In this document: positions 41,322 to 50,965 of the stretch, one piece after another
How the letters are laid out: each line of letters begins with the position of its first letter
How positions within the stretch are numbered: position 1 is the stretch's first letter
Assembly (NCBI GenBank): GCA_965231165.1
Contig: OZ246421.1
Location: forward strand, 2,327,995-2,391,994
Direction of reading: 5' to 3'
Origin: Micavibrio_C sp965231165
GTDB taxonomy: Bacteria; Pseudomonadota; Alphaproteobacteria; Micavibrionales; Micavibrionaceae
Length of the DNA: 64,000 nucleotides
The notes under the pieces: generated by a model
What the model saw: only the letters and a program-made list of their open reading frames with translations
Databases searched by the model: none
What the model was told of the DNA's origin: nothing
Program-made: the position numbers and the translations under genes

Positions 41322-42404
41322 TCAAGAAAAATGGTCTGTTCTGGTTTCTTGCCTGTTATTTGTCATCTCCGCCAACGGCCAGCGCGGTCTTGCGGCGACA
41401 TCCAGCCTGTCCGTATGGCCGAGGCGCAGATGTTCGATCCCCGCCCAGGCGATCATCGCCGCATTATCAGAGCATAACTTGACCGGCGGGGCCACGAAAC
41501 GGAAGCCTTCCTTTGTGGCAAGAGCGGTCAGGGCTTCACGAATACGCAAATTTGCGGCGACGCCGCCCGCCAGCACCAGCGCCGGGTTCTCCACTTTATA
41601 GGCGGCTTTAAACTTCGTCAGGGCGCGGTGCAGACGATCTTGCAAGACATCGCAGATGGCTTCTTGGAAACTGTATGATAAATCGGCGACATCTTCGCGT
41701 TTCAAGGCACCGGGGGGCAGTTTATCGACATAAGAACGCACGGCGGTTTTCAGGCCGGAGAAGGAAAAATCCAGTTCCGGGCGGCCCTTCATCGGGCGCG
41801 GCAGGTCGAAACGGGTCAAAGCGCGGGCGGGGTTGGTGCAGGTTTGTGCCGCTTTCTCCAGATTGGGGCCGCCGGGATAGGGCAGACCCATCAGCTTGGC
41901 CGATTTATCGAAGCATTCGCCCAGCGCGTCATCCATCGTGCCGCCCCAGTGACGGTAAATGCCGACATCTTCGGCCACCAGAATCTGGCTGTGCCCGCCT
42001 GAGACCAGCAGCAATAAATAAGGGAAGGGCAAGTCGTCGGTCAGGCGCGGGGTCAGTGCATGCGCCTCCAGATGGTTCACGGCGATAAAGGGCAGCTTAT
42101 GCGCGGCGGCAATCGCTTTGCCTGCCATCATGCCGACCATGACGCCGCCGATCAGGCCAGGGCCGCAGGTGGCGGCCACACCGCTTAAGTCCTTGAAACC
42201 GATTCCGGCATCGGACAGGGCGCCTTTAATAAGGGTATCAAGGTGATCAAGGTGAGCGCGGGCGGCCACTTCGGGCACCACGCCGCCAAAGACACGGTGC
42301 TCGTCCAGTTGGCTCAGGACAAGATTGGACATAATTTTACGATCGTCGCTGATAACAGCGGCGGCGGTTTCGTCACAACTCGTTTCAATCCCTAGAATTT
42401 TCAT
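41322..42404 (-). CDS. tsaD: tRNA N6-adenosine threonylcarbamoyltransferase
   Basis: Transfers threonylcarbamoyl to A37 of ANN-reading tRNAs. 360 residues. MKILGIETSCDETAAAVISD is the universal N-terminus, IAVNHLEAHAL holds the metal-binding His pair, and YLLLLVSGGHSQIL, DDALGECFDKSAKLMGLPYP and VLAGGVAANLRIREAL complete the ASKHA fold. It is seven bases downstream of the ankyrin gene on the same strand. Confidence 0.97.
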   Translation of the reverse strand: MKILGIETSCDETAAAVISDDRKIMSNLVLSQLDEHRVFGGVVPEVAARAHLDHLDTLIKGALSDAGIGFKDLSGVAATCGPGLIGGVMVGMMAGKAIAAAHKLPFIAVNHLEAHALTPRLTDDLPFPYLLLLVSGGHSQILVAEDVGIYRHWGGTMDDALGECFDKSAKLMGLPYPGGPNLEKAAQTCTNPARALTRFDLPRPMKGRPELDFSFSGLKTAVRSYVDKLPPGALKREDVADLSYSFQEAICDVLQDRLHRALTKFKAAYKVENPALVLAGGVAANLRIREALTALATKEGFRFVAPPVKLCSDNAAMIAWAGIEHLRLGHTDRLDVAARPRWPLAEMTNNRQETRTDHFS

Positions 42405-42411
42405 GCGCCTG

Positions 42412-43275
42412 TTATAGGCCTTCGGGCGCGGGATGGGAAGATTTTCGCATATGTATTGCGGGCGTTCTTAAAGGCCAATTTTCCAGTTCCTGCCGCACTT
42501 CGGCACCAGCACGCAGCCAGTCCTTACGATCTTTAAGCCTGAAGATATAGCAATTCACATCATTTCCTGTCTGCTGATACAGGAAGGGGCCTATATCTTC
42601 ATGCCTGATATCCAGCATATCTATGGGCAGCAGCCCTGCATTATTACGCAAGTCATGACGCGCACCTGCTTCTTTCAGCGCCCGAATGGGGCGCGTGTCG
42701 CGGTGCATTACGGCGATATGCAGGGCGGTATTACCACAGGCATCCTGAATATCGGGATTGGCACCGTTGCGGAGAAGCGCAGCGGTAACGCAGCCCATTC
42801 TGGTTTTTTGTTTTTGTTGTCCCACAACCGGGACAACATATTTTCCTCGGATGGATACGTGGTCCCATCCTTTTTTGGTGGAGAGGATGAGCGCTGTATT
42901 GCGCAGATATTCTTCTTTCTGCCAATGCAGACGGTCCTGAAATTCAGGACCATCAACGCCCATGCGCTGATGGTAGGACAAGGGGCGGTACCATTTGAAG
43001 GTATCCTGCCTATCGAGACCGATGCCATATTCCTGACTATGATCGATAATCCAGATGGCGGCCTCTGTGCCGCCGCTGGCAATCAGGGTGATCAGATTTT
43101 CCAGCGTTTCGAATTTCTTCATATCGACGCCATGTTTCAGGATGTGGAATTCCATCATGTGTTCATTAGCGCCTGCTACGAGCAGGTTTTTCTCAGGCGT
43201 GTTGAGAGCTTCCTCGTATCCTGCCGGTGAGGGCGCCCAGACATATTGGCTAAATGTTTTGAAAACTCTTTGCAT
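42412..43275 (-). CDS. Ankyrin-repeat protein
   Basis: 287 residues. The first 160 residues have no clear repeats but include a LITLIASGGTEAAIWIIDHS unit. Clear ankyrin repeats follow: ALLRNGANPDIQDACGNTAL, HIAVMHRDTRPIRALKEAGA and RHDLRNNAGLLPIDMLDIRH. No signal peptide. It is the second ankyrin protein of the window and shares its style with the one at 23 kb, but they are not close copies. It lies upstream of tsaD, seven bases apart, which suggests co-transcription. Confidence 0.78.
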   Translation of the reverse strand: MQRVFKTFSQYVWAPSPAGYEEALNTPEKNLLVAGANEHMMEFHILKHGVDMKKFETLENLITLIASGGTEAAIWIIDHSQEYGIGLDRQDTFKWYRPLSYHQRMGVDGPEFQDRLHWQKEEYLRNTALILSTKKGWDHVSIRGKYVVPVVGQQKQKTRMGCVTAALLRNGANPDIQDACGNTALHIAVMHRDTRPIRALKEAGARHDLRNNAGLLPIDMLDIRHEDIGPFLYQQTGNDVNCYIFRLKDRKDWLRAGAEVRQELENWPLRTPAIHMRKSSHPAPEGL

Positions 43276-43406
43276 GAAATTGACCCTTGGTTAGTAGGGC
43301 AACCTATGAAATTTCTTGTATTATGTCAAGCTTTGGCGCATTGTCGGCATCGTTGTGGCGACAAAGTCGTTTCCCGTGTACTATCTGCGTAACAAAGACT
43401 TTTAAG

Positions 43407-43799
43407 ATGGCGCAAATGCCTGAACAGACAGGGACTTCACAGATCAATATCCGGGGGATCAGGAAGACGCTGGCGGCCTCGACCATCGCCTTTTATCTCA
43501 CGGGTACTCAATATGTTAATGATGTGCGCGTTCTGGCGGGTCTGGCCATCGTCGCGGCGGTGGTGCCGCCGCCGTTCGGTTTTCTGACCGCGGGCGCGCT
43601 GGCTGGGGTCTATGGCTCCGGTAAATATCTGACGCGTCATGCCATGGACGCTTTTCGTAATTATAAGGGTTATGCCCAACCCGGCGATTTTGACGTGCTC
43701 GGGCAGTACAACCGTCTGGCTGACAAGGCTTACCGTGTGATCGTTCCTATGCCTGCGCCCATCCAGAAAACGGTTTTCCCGGCTTTGGAAATGCGCTAA
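43407..43799 (+). CDS. Small membrane protein of unknown function
   Basis: 130 residues from the ATG at 43407 (MAQMPEQTG). A hydrophobic stretch at about 28-75 (VLAGLAIVAAVVPPPFGFLT then AGALAGVYGSG) gives one or two membrane segments; the rest is soluble. I do not recognise it. It is followed after 36 bases by hemC and may be read with the haem genes. Confidence 0.6.
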   Translation: MAQMPEQTGTSQINIRGIRKTLAASTIAFYLTGTQYVNDVRVLAGLAIVAAVVPPPFGFLTAGALAGVYGSGKYLTRHAMDAFRNYKGYAQPGDFDVLGQYNRLADKAYRVIVPMPAPIQKTVFPALEMR

Positions 43800-43835
43800 T
43801 CCTGTGGCGGTTCTTTCCGTTCTTTGAGCATAGTT

Positions 43836-44771
43836 ATGACACACACAATCCGCATCGGTACACGGGGTTCGAAGCTGGCGATGGTGCAGACGCACATGGT
43901 TGCCGACGCCCTGAAAGCGGCGCATCCTGACCTGACTATTGAGATCAAAGAAATCCTGACCTCGGGTGACTGGAAACCTGAGCATGGTGAAACCCGTCTG
44001 GCGGAAGCTGCCGGGGGCAAGGGTCTGTTCGCCAAGGAAATCGAACATGCCATTCTTGATGGTGTCGTGGATTGCGGTGTGCACTCGCTGAAAGATATGC
44101 CGTCGTTCCTGCCGCCGGGTCTGGAGATTGCTTTCGTGCTGGAGCGTGAAGATCCGCGCGATGTTTTTTTGTCGCATAAATACGGTTCACTCGCCGAAAT
44201 GCCGCCTCAGTCAGTGGTGGGCACGTCGGCGCTGCGGCGTCAGGCTTTTGTGATGCAAAAGCGTCCCGATCTGAAGGTTGTTCCATTGCGCGGGAATGTT
44301 CCGACTCGTATCGAAAAGATGAAAGCGGGTCAGGTGGACGGAATTGTCCTTGCAAGTGCCGGTTTAAAAAGACTCGGCTTGTCCTCTGAAATAAAAGAAT
44401 ATTTTCCAACCGATGAATTCCTGCCCGGTGCTGCGCAGGGTGTGATTGGGATTGAGGTGCGGAATAACGATACGGTTACGAAAAAATGGCTTTCAGTGCT
44501 GCATCATTATGAAACGAATCTTATCGTAACAGCAGAAAGGGCGGCGTTGCAGACTCTCGATGGCTCGTGCCGCACCCCTGTTGGTGCGCTGGCGCTGCGT
44601 GATGGCGACCGTATGCATCTGCGGGTCGAGGTGGCTTCTCCCGATGGAAAAGATAGTTATGAAGACGAGATCGAAGGCGCTGTGGCCAGCGTGGCCGATG
44701 CGGAACGTCTGGGGCAGGTCGTGGGCTTGCGCCTGAAGGCCCGTGTCCCGGCAGAATTATTGACGGATTAA
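43836..44771 (+). CDS. hemC: Porphobilinogen deaminase
   Basis: Joins four porphobilinogen units into hydroxymethylbilane. 311 residues from the ATG at 43836 (MTHTIRIGTRGSKLAMVQ), which is preferred to a TTG at 43824. Seen are LAEAAGGKGLFAKEIEHAIL, VDCGVHSLKDMPSFLPPGL, VVGTSALRRQAF, VPLRGNVPTRIEKM and the dipyrromethane-binding Cys in LDGSCRTPVGALAL. The HemD fusion gene begins four bases after its stop. Confidence 0.97.
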   Translation: MTHTIRIGTRGSKLAMVQTHMVADALKAAHPDLTIEIKEILTSGDWKPEHGETRLAEAAGGKGLFAKEIEHAILDGVVDCGVHSLKDMPSFLPPGLEIAFVLEREDPRDVFLSHKYGSLAEMPPQSVVGTSALRRQAFVMQKRPDLKVVPLRGNVPTRIEKMKAGQVDGIVLASAGLKRLGLSSEIKEYFPTDEFLPGAAQGVIGIEVRNNDTVTKKWLSVLHHYETNLIVTAERAALQTLDGSCRTPVGALALRDGDRMHLRVEVASPDGKDSYEDEIEGAVASVADAERLGQVVGLRLKARVPAELLTD

Positions 44772-44775
44772 TCCC

Positions 44776-47256
44776 ATGACAAAGACAGTTCTGATTACCC
44801 GCCCGGAAGAAGAATATGCCGACACGGCTTCGATGGTCGCGGCGCTGGGCTATGACCCGGTGCCTTGCCCGATGCTCAAGATCGAAACCGTTCCGGCCCG
44901 CTTCGATGATGTGACGAAATTTCAGGCGCTGATCTTTACCAGCGCCGGGGCGGTGCCCCCGTTTTGCGCCCAGTCGGATGTGCGCGATATTCCTGTTTAT
45001 GCCGTGGGTGATGTGACGGCGGCGCGGGCGCGGCAAGCCGGGTTCACGGATGTCAAATCCGCCGGGGCCGATCTGGCCGCGCTGGAGGTGCTGCTACGCT
45101 CTGAAGACCTGCCTGCGGACAAACCTTTGTTGCATGTCAGCGGTGTCGATATCGTGCGCCCGATTGATGTGACGGGACTGACCATCGAGCGGCGCATCGT
45201 CTATCGCGCCGGGATGGTCTCGGGTCTCCCGCCTGAAGCGGCGGCGAGCATCCGCAACGGTGCGCCCCGGCTGGTACTGTTTTACTCAGCACGGACGGCG
45301 CAGGCTTTTGCGGAAGCGATTAAAAAAGACCGTTTGACACACAATCTTATGTCAACGAAGGCCTTGTGCCTTGCTGATTCAATGGTAGAGTCTGTACGTG
45401 ATCTGCCATGGCGCGGTATTCGTGTGGCACAGCGCCCTGACCGCGTTGGTATGCAGGATTTGCTGGCCGAAGAAAAAAGAATGGATGTCCTTATGAACCC
45501 TGTATCCGAAAACACTGCGTCAGAAAATAATGCCAGCGAAGACCAGAATGCGATCTCACCGGCGGCCCCGGTGATTGAGCGCTTCGGCGGTATCCGCCCG
45601 ATGGCCAGCAAGATGGGCGTACCGGTCACGACCGTGCAGGGCTGGAAGAAACGCGATGTCATCCCCGGCAACCGCCGCGACGATGTGATCCGTTTCGCGC
45701 TGCAGAATAATATCGATATTTCTGATATACTGAATAAATCGGTGGCGAATGATACGCGCATCCGTCCGGTGATCGAAGCGGTGCAGGCCGTTGATCCCGG
45801 ATATACGCCGCGTACTGCCGCGCAGGCAGGATCGCCTGTAATCGATGAGGAGGCTCTGTTGGGCAAAATCAAACAGGCTGAAAAACGCGCCGTGCAGAAA
45901 AGCGCGGCCCTGAGCGTGGCCTTTATCTCTGTGCTGGCGATAGCGACCGCCGTGTTGCTCGGCCCCGGCATGCAGGGCACGTTCGATTCTTCCGAGGCGG
46001 GTGCAGAGGTGCAGGCCTTGCGCGATGATGTCGAGCGTCTGGACGCTGATGTGAACGGCCTGAAAGAAGAGCAATTCTCGCTGAAAAACCTAATTCCTGA
46101 AGATATTGGCCAGAGCATGTCCGAACTGAAGGACAATGTCAGCGCCCTGAAAACCGAAATGGGCGCTATCGGACAAATGGCCGGACAAGCGGCACAGACA
46201 ATGGCTTCTGACGTGATGGGCCCGCAAGCAGGCGATCTCACGCAGCGCATGGCAGCACTGCAGCAGGGAATGCAGGGCGTTGCGGGTGTTACGGACCTGA
46301 ACGGATTGCTGGAACGTCTGGCGCAACTGAAACAAACACTGACCGGTGAGGAACTGCTGGATAAATCCTCCGGTCAACTGGCGGAACTTCTGAAGGGCTT
46401 AAACGGCGATATGTCGCAGCTCGAACCCAAGCTGCAGGAAGCGCAGGGGCAGAATAACGAACTGGGCCAGACGCTGGCCGGTGTGCCGCAAACCGATCTG
46501 AAAGCGGCGGCGGCTTTGCTGGCGCTGACGCAATTCCGCAGCTCTCTTCACCGCAGCGCACCGTTCGAGGAAGACCTCGTGATGCTGCAATCGATGGTGG
46601 GCAAGGACGATCCTGCATTACAGGCGGCGATTGAACGTCTGGCACCACAAGCCAACAAGGGCGTTTTAAGCCCGAAAGGCCTGTCGGATGAACTGAAAGG
46701 CCTGACCGGCGATATCGTCGTGTCCTCGATCAAGGGCGAAGATGTATCGATTCGTGAAAAAGCCGCTGCGCGCATGAACGAAGTGTTCCAGGTGCAAAAG
46801 GACGGCGAACTGGTCACCGGCACCGATACGCAGGCGAAAATCGCACGGGCGCAGAAATTGCTCGATGAGGGCAAGGTCGATGAGGCCGTTGTGGAACTGC
46901 AGGGGCTGCAAGGCCCGGCACGTGATACGGCGCAACCCTTGATCGATCAGGCGCTGATGACATCGCTGGCCGGACAGGTATCTGCCATGCTGACGGGTAA
47001 AGTGGCGGCGCAATTGCCCGCCGCGCCGGAAGGCAGCAGCGGTGTGAGTATCGGCGGCATGATGGAAGGGCTTTCCGGAGCCTCTCCCGAGGCCATCGGC
47101 ACCAGCCTTGGCCAGACGGTCAAGAGCGCAGGCGGCAGTCATGCGCCCTATACAGCAGGCGGTTATGTCGGGCTGGAAGGCGTGATGCGGACGATGGAAT
47201 CGATGGGTGTGCCGACAGGCGGCGCCAGCCAGCCGATCCACATGCCGGGTGAATAA
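44776..47256 (+). CDS. hemD: Fusion: uroporphyrinogen-III synthase, helix-turn-helix segment, Mic60/mitofilin-like membrane protein
   Basis: 826 residues in one frame. Residues 1-232 are HemD-like (VLITRPEEEYADTASMVAAL, FTSAGAV, VYAVGDVTA, VLFYSARTA), which closes the tetrapyrrole ring. After an Asn/Ser/Glu-rich linker, about 265-325 is a Cro-like helix-turn-helix (VIERFGGIRPMASKMGVPVT, TVQGWKKR). A membrane helix at about 375-398 and a long coiled-coil region follow. From about 560 comes a mitofilin-type ending (LLALTQFRSSLHRSAPFEED, ARAQKLLDEGKVDEAVVELQ). In alphaproteobacteria Mic60 sits next to hemD; here they are one protein. An internal ATG at 45494 could also start a separate Mic60 part. 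Confidence 0.85.
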   Translation: MTKTVLITRPEEEYADTASMVAALGYDPVPCPMLKIETVPARFDDVTKFQALIFTSAGAVPPFCAQSDVRDIPVYAVGDVTAARARQAGFTDVKSAGADLAALEVLLRSEDLPADKPLLHVSGVDIVRPIDVTGLTIERRIVYRAGMVSGLPPEAAASIRNGAPRLVLFYSARTAQAFAEAIKKDRLTHNLMSTKALCLADSMVESVRDLPWRGIRVAQRPDRVGMQDLLAEEKRMDVLMNPVSENTASENNASEDQNAISPAAPVIERFGGIRPMASKMGVPVTTVQGWKKRDVIPGNRRDDVIRFALQNNIDISDILNKSVANDTRIRPVIEAVQAVDPGYTPRTAAQAGSPVIDEEALLGKIKQAEKRAVQKSAALSVAFISVLAIATAVLLGPGMQGTFDSSEAGAEVQALRDDVERLDADVNGLKEEQFSLKNLIPEDIGQSMSELKDNVSALKTEMGAIGQMAGQAAQTMASDVMGPQAGDLTQRMAALQQGMQGVAGVTDLNGLLERLAQLKQTLTGEELLDKSSGQLAELLKGLNGDMSQLEPKLQEAQGQNNELGQTLAGVPQTDLKAAAALLALTQFRSSLHRSAPFEEDLVMLQSMVGKDDPALQAAIERLAPQANKGVLSPKGLSDELKGLTGDIVVSSIKGEDVSIREKAAARMNEVFQVQKDGELVTGTDTQAKIARAQKLLDEGKVDEAVVELQGLQGPARDTAQPLIDQALMTSLAGQVSAMLTGKVAAQLPAAPEGSSGVSIGGMMEGLSGASPEAIGTSLGQTVKSAGGSHAPYTAGGYVGLEGVMRTMESMGVPTGGASQPIHMPGE

Positions 47257-47360
47257 CAGGTTTATTCAACATAATACCTGACTATGCAGCAGATTGCCCT
47301 CTGGCGGTTTTGTGCGCCGCGCTGTATGATCGGCGCATCATTAGGAAAAGGGCAATCCTC

Positions 47361-48734
47361 ATGTTTTTCCAGACACTCTGGTTCATGATCAAGACATCGG
47401 CGCTGCTGGCGCTGGGCGTCTGGCTGGCCATGCGCCCGGGTTATGTGGACTTAAGTTTCCTTGAATATAATATTCACATGCAGGCCGGTGCGGCGCTTCT
47501 GGGCATTTATGTCGCGTTGCTGATCATTCTGTTTCTGCACCGCCTTTATATGGCGCTCTCCGATATTCCCAAGGCATGGCGGCGCTATCACGAACGCAAG
47601 CGCCATGTGAAGGGTTTGCAGGCGATCTCGCTGGGGCTGTCCGCCGTGGCGGCGGGCGATGCCAAGATCGCTTCCTATCAGGCTTATCGTGCGCGTCATC
47701 TGCTGCCCGAGGACAAAGGCATGGCGTTGTTTCTGGATGCGCAGGCGGCGCGTCTGCGCGGCGATGTTGATGCGGCGCGCGGTCATTTCCAGCAACTGGT
47801 CGATAATCGCGATACAGCCTTTCTGGGCTTGCGCGGCCTGATGTTGACGGCGATGGAAGACGGCGACATGGAAAAAGCGCTGACGCTTTCACGCGACGCG
47901 CTGCGTCTGCATCCAAAACAGCCGTGGGTGCTGATGCTGGTTTATCAACTGACCATCCGTACGCGCCAATGGGGCGAGGCTGAAAAAATCCTCAAACAGG
48001 CGCAAAAAGTCAAAGCGATCGAATACGACAAGGCGCAATCCGATCAGGTCGCGATTTATCTGCAGCAGGCTGATGAAACGCATGATCGCGGCGAACAGCA
48101 AAATGCCCTCCGCTTTGCCAAGAAGGCACAGGCGCTTGCGCCGCATTTCGTTCCAGCGGCCTTGCGTCTGGCTAAACTCTACCGTGATGACGGCCACCGC
48201 CGCGCCGCAGTGAAAGTGGTCGAGGCCTGCTGGCGCGTCAGTCCGCATCAGGAACTGGTATCGGTATGGGATTCGCTGGTGCCGGAGAAAAAGTCAAACG
48301 ACATGGCGGCGCGTTTGCGCTGGTTTGAACGTCTCGTCGCACTCAAACCCGACAGCGTTGAAAGCCAGTTGGCAGCCGCCCGCGTGGCGCTCGAAGACGG
48401 CATGTGGGGCGAGGCGCGGCAATATCTGGCGATGGCGGAGAAACTCCAGCCGAATGCGCGGCTTTACCGTTTGTGGGCCAAATTCGCCGAGCGTCAGCAT
48501 CAGCCAGAGGAATCGCGTCACTGGCTCGAAAAAGCCACGGAAGCACGTCCGGACAAAGTATGGGTTTGCCGTGAAACCGGACGTGTCTATGACCATTGGC
48601 AGGCGATTGCCGAACCGCATGGCGGTTTCAACACCATCGTCTGGGAAGACCCGCAAGTGATTGCCGGGGCCAGCCGGATGATGCTGCCCGAAAGCCCGTT
48701 TTTGATCGATACACCGGTCAAGGCGCTGGCCTGA
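47361..48734 (+). CDS. hemY: HemY-like TPR membrane protein
   Basis: 457 residues from the ATG at 47361. Two N-terminal membrane helices (about 8-25 and 40-60) with the HemY signature MFFQTLWFMIKTSALLALGV, then a long row of TPR units (KIASYQAYRARHLLPEDKGM, ALRFAKKAQALAPHFVPAAL, LRLAKLYRDDGHRRAAVKVV). HemY is always found with hemC and hemD in this class, but its role in haem synthesis is not settled. It is 104 bases after the HemD-Mic60 gene. The last residues are polar and have no known motif. Confidence 0.9.
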   Translation: MFFQTLWFMIKTSALLALGVWLAMRPGYVDLSFLEYNIHMQAGAALLGIYVALLIILFLHRLYMALSDIPKAWRRYHERKRHVKGLQAISLGLSAVAAGDAKIASYQAYRARHLLPEDKGMALFLDAQAARLRGDVDAARGHFQQLVDNRDTAFLGLRGLMLTAMEDGDMEKALTLSRDALRLHPKQPWVLMLVYQLTIRTRQWGEAEKILKQAQKVKAIEYDKAQSDQVAIYLQQADETHDRGEQQNALRFAKKAQALAPHFVPAALRLAKLYRDDGHRRAAVKVVEACWRVSPHQELVSVWDSLVPEKKSNDMAARLRWFERLVALKPDSVESQLAAARVALEDGMWGEARQYLAMAEKLQPNARLYRLWAKFAERQHQPEESRHWLEKATEARPDKVWVCRETGRVYDHWQAIAEPHGGFNTIVWEDPQVIAGASRMMLPESPFLIDTPVKALA

Positions 48735-48856
48735 TATATTCATAAAAACAAAGGGTTGTGTACGGTGCGCTGGGTATTCTTGCGCGGCGGACGTGTTTGT
48801 TTTACAGATAATTCATAATCATGAAAACAAACAACAGGCTTTGAGGTATATATCGA

Positions 48857-50965
48857 ATGACCATTCCCGCGCATCTGCTCAATAATCCACTCGTCAATCC
48901 ACCCACGCTGCCGTATGGCGCGCCGCCTTATGGCCTGATCAAGGAAGCGGATATTATCCCGGCTGTTGACTGGGCGATTGATCTCATGAAGTCGGACATT
49001 GATGCGATCAAGAACAATCCGGCGTTGCCGAGTTTTGCCAATACGGCGGAAGCACTGGAATTTGCCGGTGCTGATTATTCGCGCGTATTGAGTGCCATCA
49101 GCGCGCTTTTCAGTTCCAAAACCAACGATCAGCTGCGCGCTATTGAGGAGATCGTTAACGACAAGGCAACCAAAATTGGCAATGAAATCTGGATGGATGA
49201 TGTTTTGTTCGCCCGTCTGGACGCCGTGCATGCGGCGCGCGCATCTTTGGGTTTGAGCGCAGAGGAAACGCGCCTGCTGGAAAAACTGCATCGCAGATTC
49301 GTCAATAATGGCGTCAATCTCGATCCTGCCAACAAGCAGCGTGCTCAGGAGATTTCTGAGCGCCTGTCTGTTCTGGGGAACCAGTTCCGTAATAATCGCT
49401 CTGACTCGATGGCTGCTTTTGAAAAATATATTGATGATCCTGCCGACCTCTCCGGTGTTTCTCAGGATGATCTGGACCGTATGGCGCAGGAAGCGACTGA
49501 CGCAGGGCAGCCTGGCAAATGGCTGGTGAAGATCGACCCTAGCCCGATTCCCCTTCTGACTTATTGCCAGAACCGCGCACTACGCGAGGAAGTATTCCGT
49601 GCCTTCAAAAATGTGGCTTGTGCTGACCCTTTTGATAACCGTCCACTTGCACTGGAGATGATTCAACTCAGCCATGAAATGGCGCAGATCAAGGGCCATA
49701 AAACTTATGCTGCCATGACGCTTTCCAAGCGGATGGCCAAAGATCCGCAAACGGTGAATGATTTTATCAGCCGGGCGCTGCAGGTCTATAAACCGGCGGC
49801 TGAAAAATATGTCGATGAAGTGAAGGTTTTTGCATTGACGGAGGATGGCCTTGCCGATTTTCAGGCGTGGGATTTCGCCCATTACAGCAATCGGTTCAAG
49901 GAAAAAAGCTGTCAGTTCGATTCCGAGGATTTTAAGAAATATCTCAATCTTGAAAAAGTTCTCGATGGTTTGCGCCAGCATCTTGAAAAGCAATTCGATA
50001 TCGAATTGCGGGATGAAACTGCTCAATATTCTACTTATGATCCGGATGTGAAGGTTTATGAAGTTCATCGCAAGGATGGCAGCGGCTTCGTTGGCCTGTT
50101 CTGTGCCGATTATTATGCGCGCGGCAAGGCCAAGAGTGGCGGGGCGTGGATGAATGAAGTGCGTAGCCGCAGCGTTTATAATGGCGTGGATACGCCACCA
50201 ATCGTCAGTAATGACTGTAATTTCGTCAAGCCGTTGCCGGGTAAACCGACCTTTATCGATCTGGACGGTTATCTAACGCTGTACCATGAAATGGGGCACG
50301 CGCTGCATGGCCTGCTGTCGCAGGCGAAGTACCCGTCACTGGGGGGTACTAATGTTCCCACGGACTGGGTCGAGGCACCTTCCCAGTTTCAGGAAAACTT
50401 TGCGCTCCAGAAGGAAGTGCTGGATACCTTCGCCGTTCACGAAGATACGGGACAGCCGATTCCGGAGAGCCTGATCGAGGCCGCGAACAAATATAACAAT
50501 TTCGATGCGGGTTGGGCGGGTTTGCGTCAGATCAGTTTTTGCCTGATGGACATGATGTCTTACGATGTCGATCCGGCTACGCTCTCAAGTATCGAGGACA
50601 TCAGTGCGGCGGTTGATTCCATCACAGGTATTTTGCCGCCTGTAGCGGGTTGTTCAATGGCGTCCTTCACCCATATTTTTGGCGGCGGTTATTCTGCTGG
50701 CTATTATTCCTATAAATGGTCGGGAGTGATTGATAAGCATATCTTCCATGTGGCGACGAAGAACGGTCTGTATGATGCGGCGGCGACGAAGCCGGTGGTG
50801 GAACATCTTTATGGTTCGGGCGATCTGCGCGACCAGATGGATTCTTTTATCGCTATCACTGGATCGAAACCCGATCCTGACATGCTGTTCCGCCATGAAG
50901 GTTTATTGCCGCCGTTAGCGCCTGTCGCGCCGGTTACGGCGGTGACGCCGAAGCCGGTTCCTTAA
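48857..50965 (+). CDS. M3-family metallopeptidase (Dcp/oligopeptidase A-like)
   Basis: 702 residues, near the family's 680-700. The zinc site HEMGHALHGLL gives both His and Glu, and the third ligand Glu falls in TDWVEAPSQFQENFA. Conserved blocks LFCADYYARGKAKSGGAWM and GGGYSAGYYSYKWS are typical. It trims small peptides, either dipeptides from C-termini (Dcp) or internal bonds (PrlC). No signal peptide, so it is cytoplasmic. Its stop overlaps the convergent rhomboid gene by four bases. Confidence 0.93.
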   Translation: MTIPAHLLNNPLVNPPTLPYGAPPYGLIKEADIIPAVDWAIDLMKSDIDAIKNNPALPSFANTAEALEFAGADYSRVLSAISALFSSKTNDQLRAIEEIVNDKATKIGNEIWMDDVLFARLDAVHAARASLGLSAEETRLLEKLHRRFVNNGVNLDPANKQRAQEISERLSVLGNQFRNNRSDSMAAFEKYIDDPADLSGVSQDDLDRMAQEATDAGQPGKWLVKIDPSPIPLLTYCQNRALREEVFRAFKNVACADPFDNRPLALEMIQLSHEMAQIKGHKTYAAMTLSKRMAKDPQTVNDFISRALQVYKPAAEKYVDEVKVFALTEDGLADFQAWDFAHYSNRFKEKSCQFDSEDFKKYLNLEKVLDGLRQHLEKQFDIELRDETAQYSTYDPDVKVYEVHRKDGSGFVGLFCADYYARGKAKSGGAWMNEVRSRSVYNGVDTPPIVSNDCNFVKPLPGKPTFIDLDGYLTLYHEMGHALHGLLSQAKYPSLGGTNVPTDWVEAPSQFQENFALQKEVLDTFAVHEDTGQPIPESLIEAANKYNNFDAGWAGLRQISFCLMDMMSYDVDPATLSSIEDISAAVDSITGILPPVAGCSMASFTHIFGGGYSAGYYSYKWSGVIDKHIFHVATKNGLYDAAATKPVVEHLYGSGDLRDQMDSFIAITGSKPDPDMLFRHEGLLPPLAPVAPVTAVTPKPVP

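Noticed and set aside
45282..46250. Long minus-strand frame of 322 codons opposite the HemD fusion gene
   Set aside because: Rich in Ser, Ala, Cys and Arg without any domain; a mirror of the strongly biased codons of the real gene.
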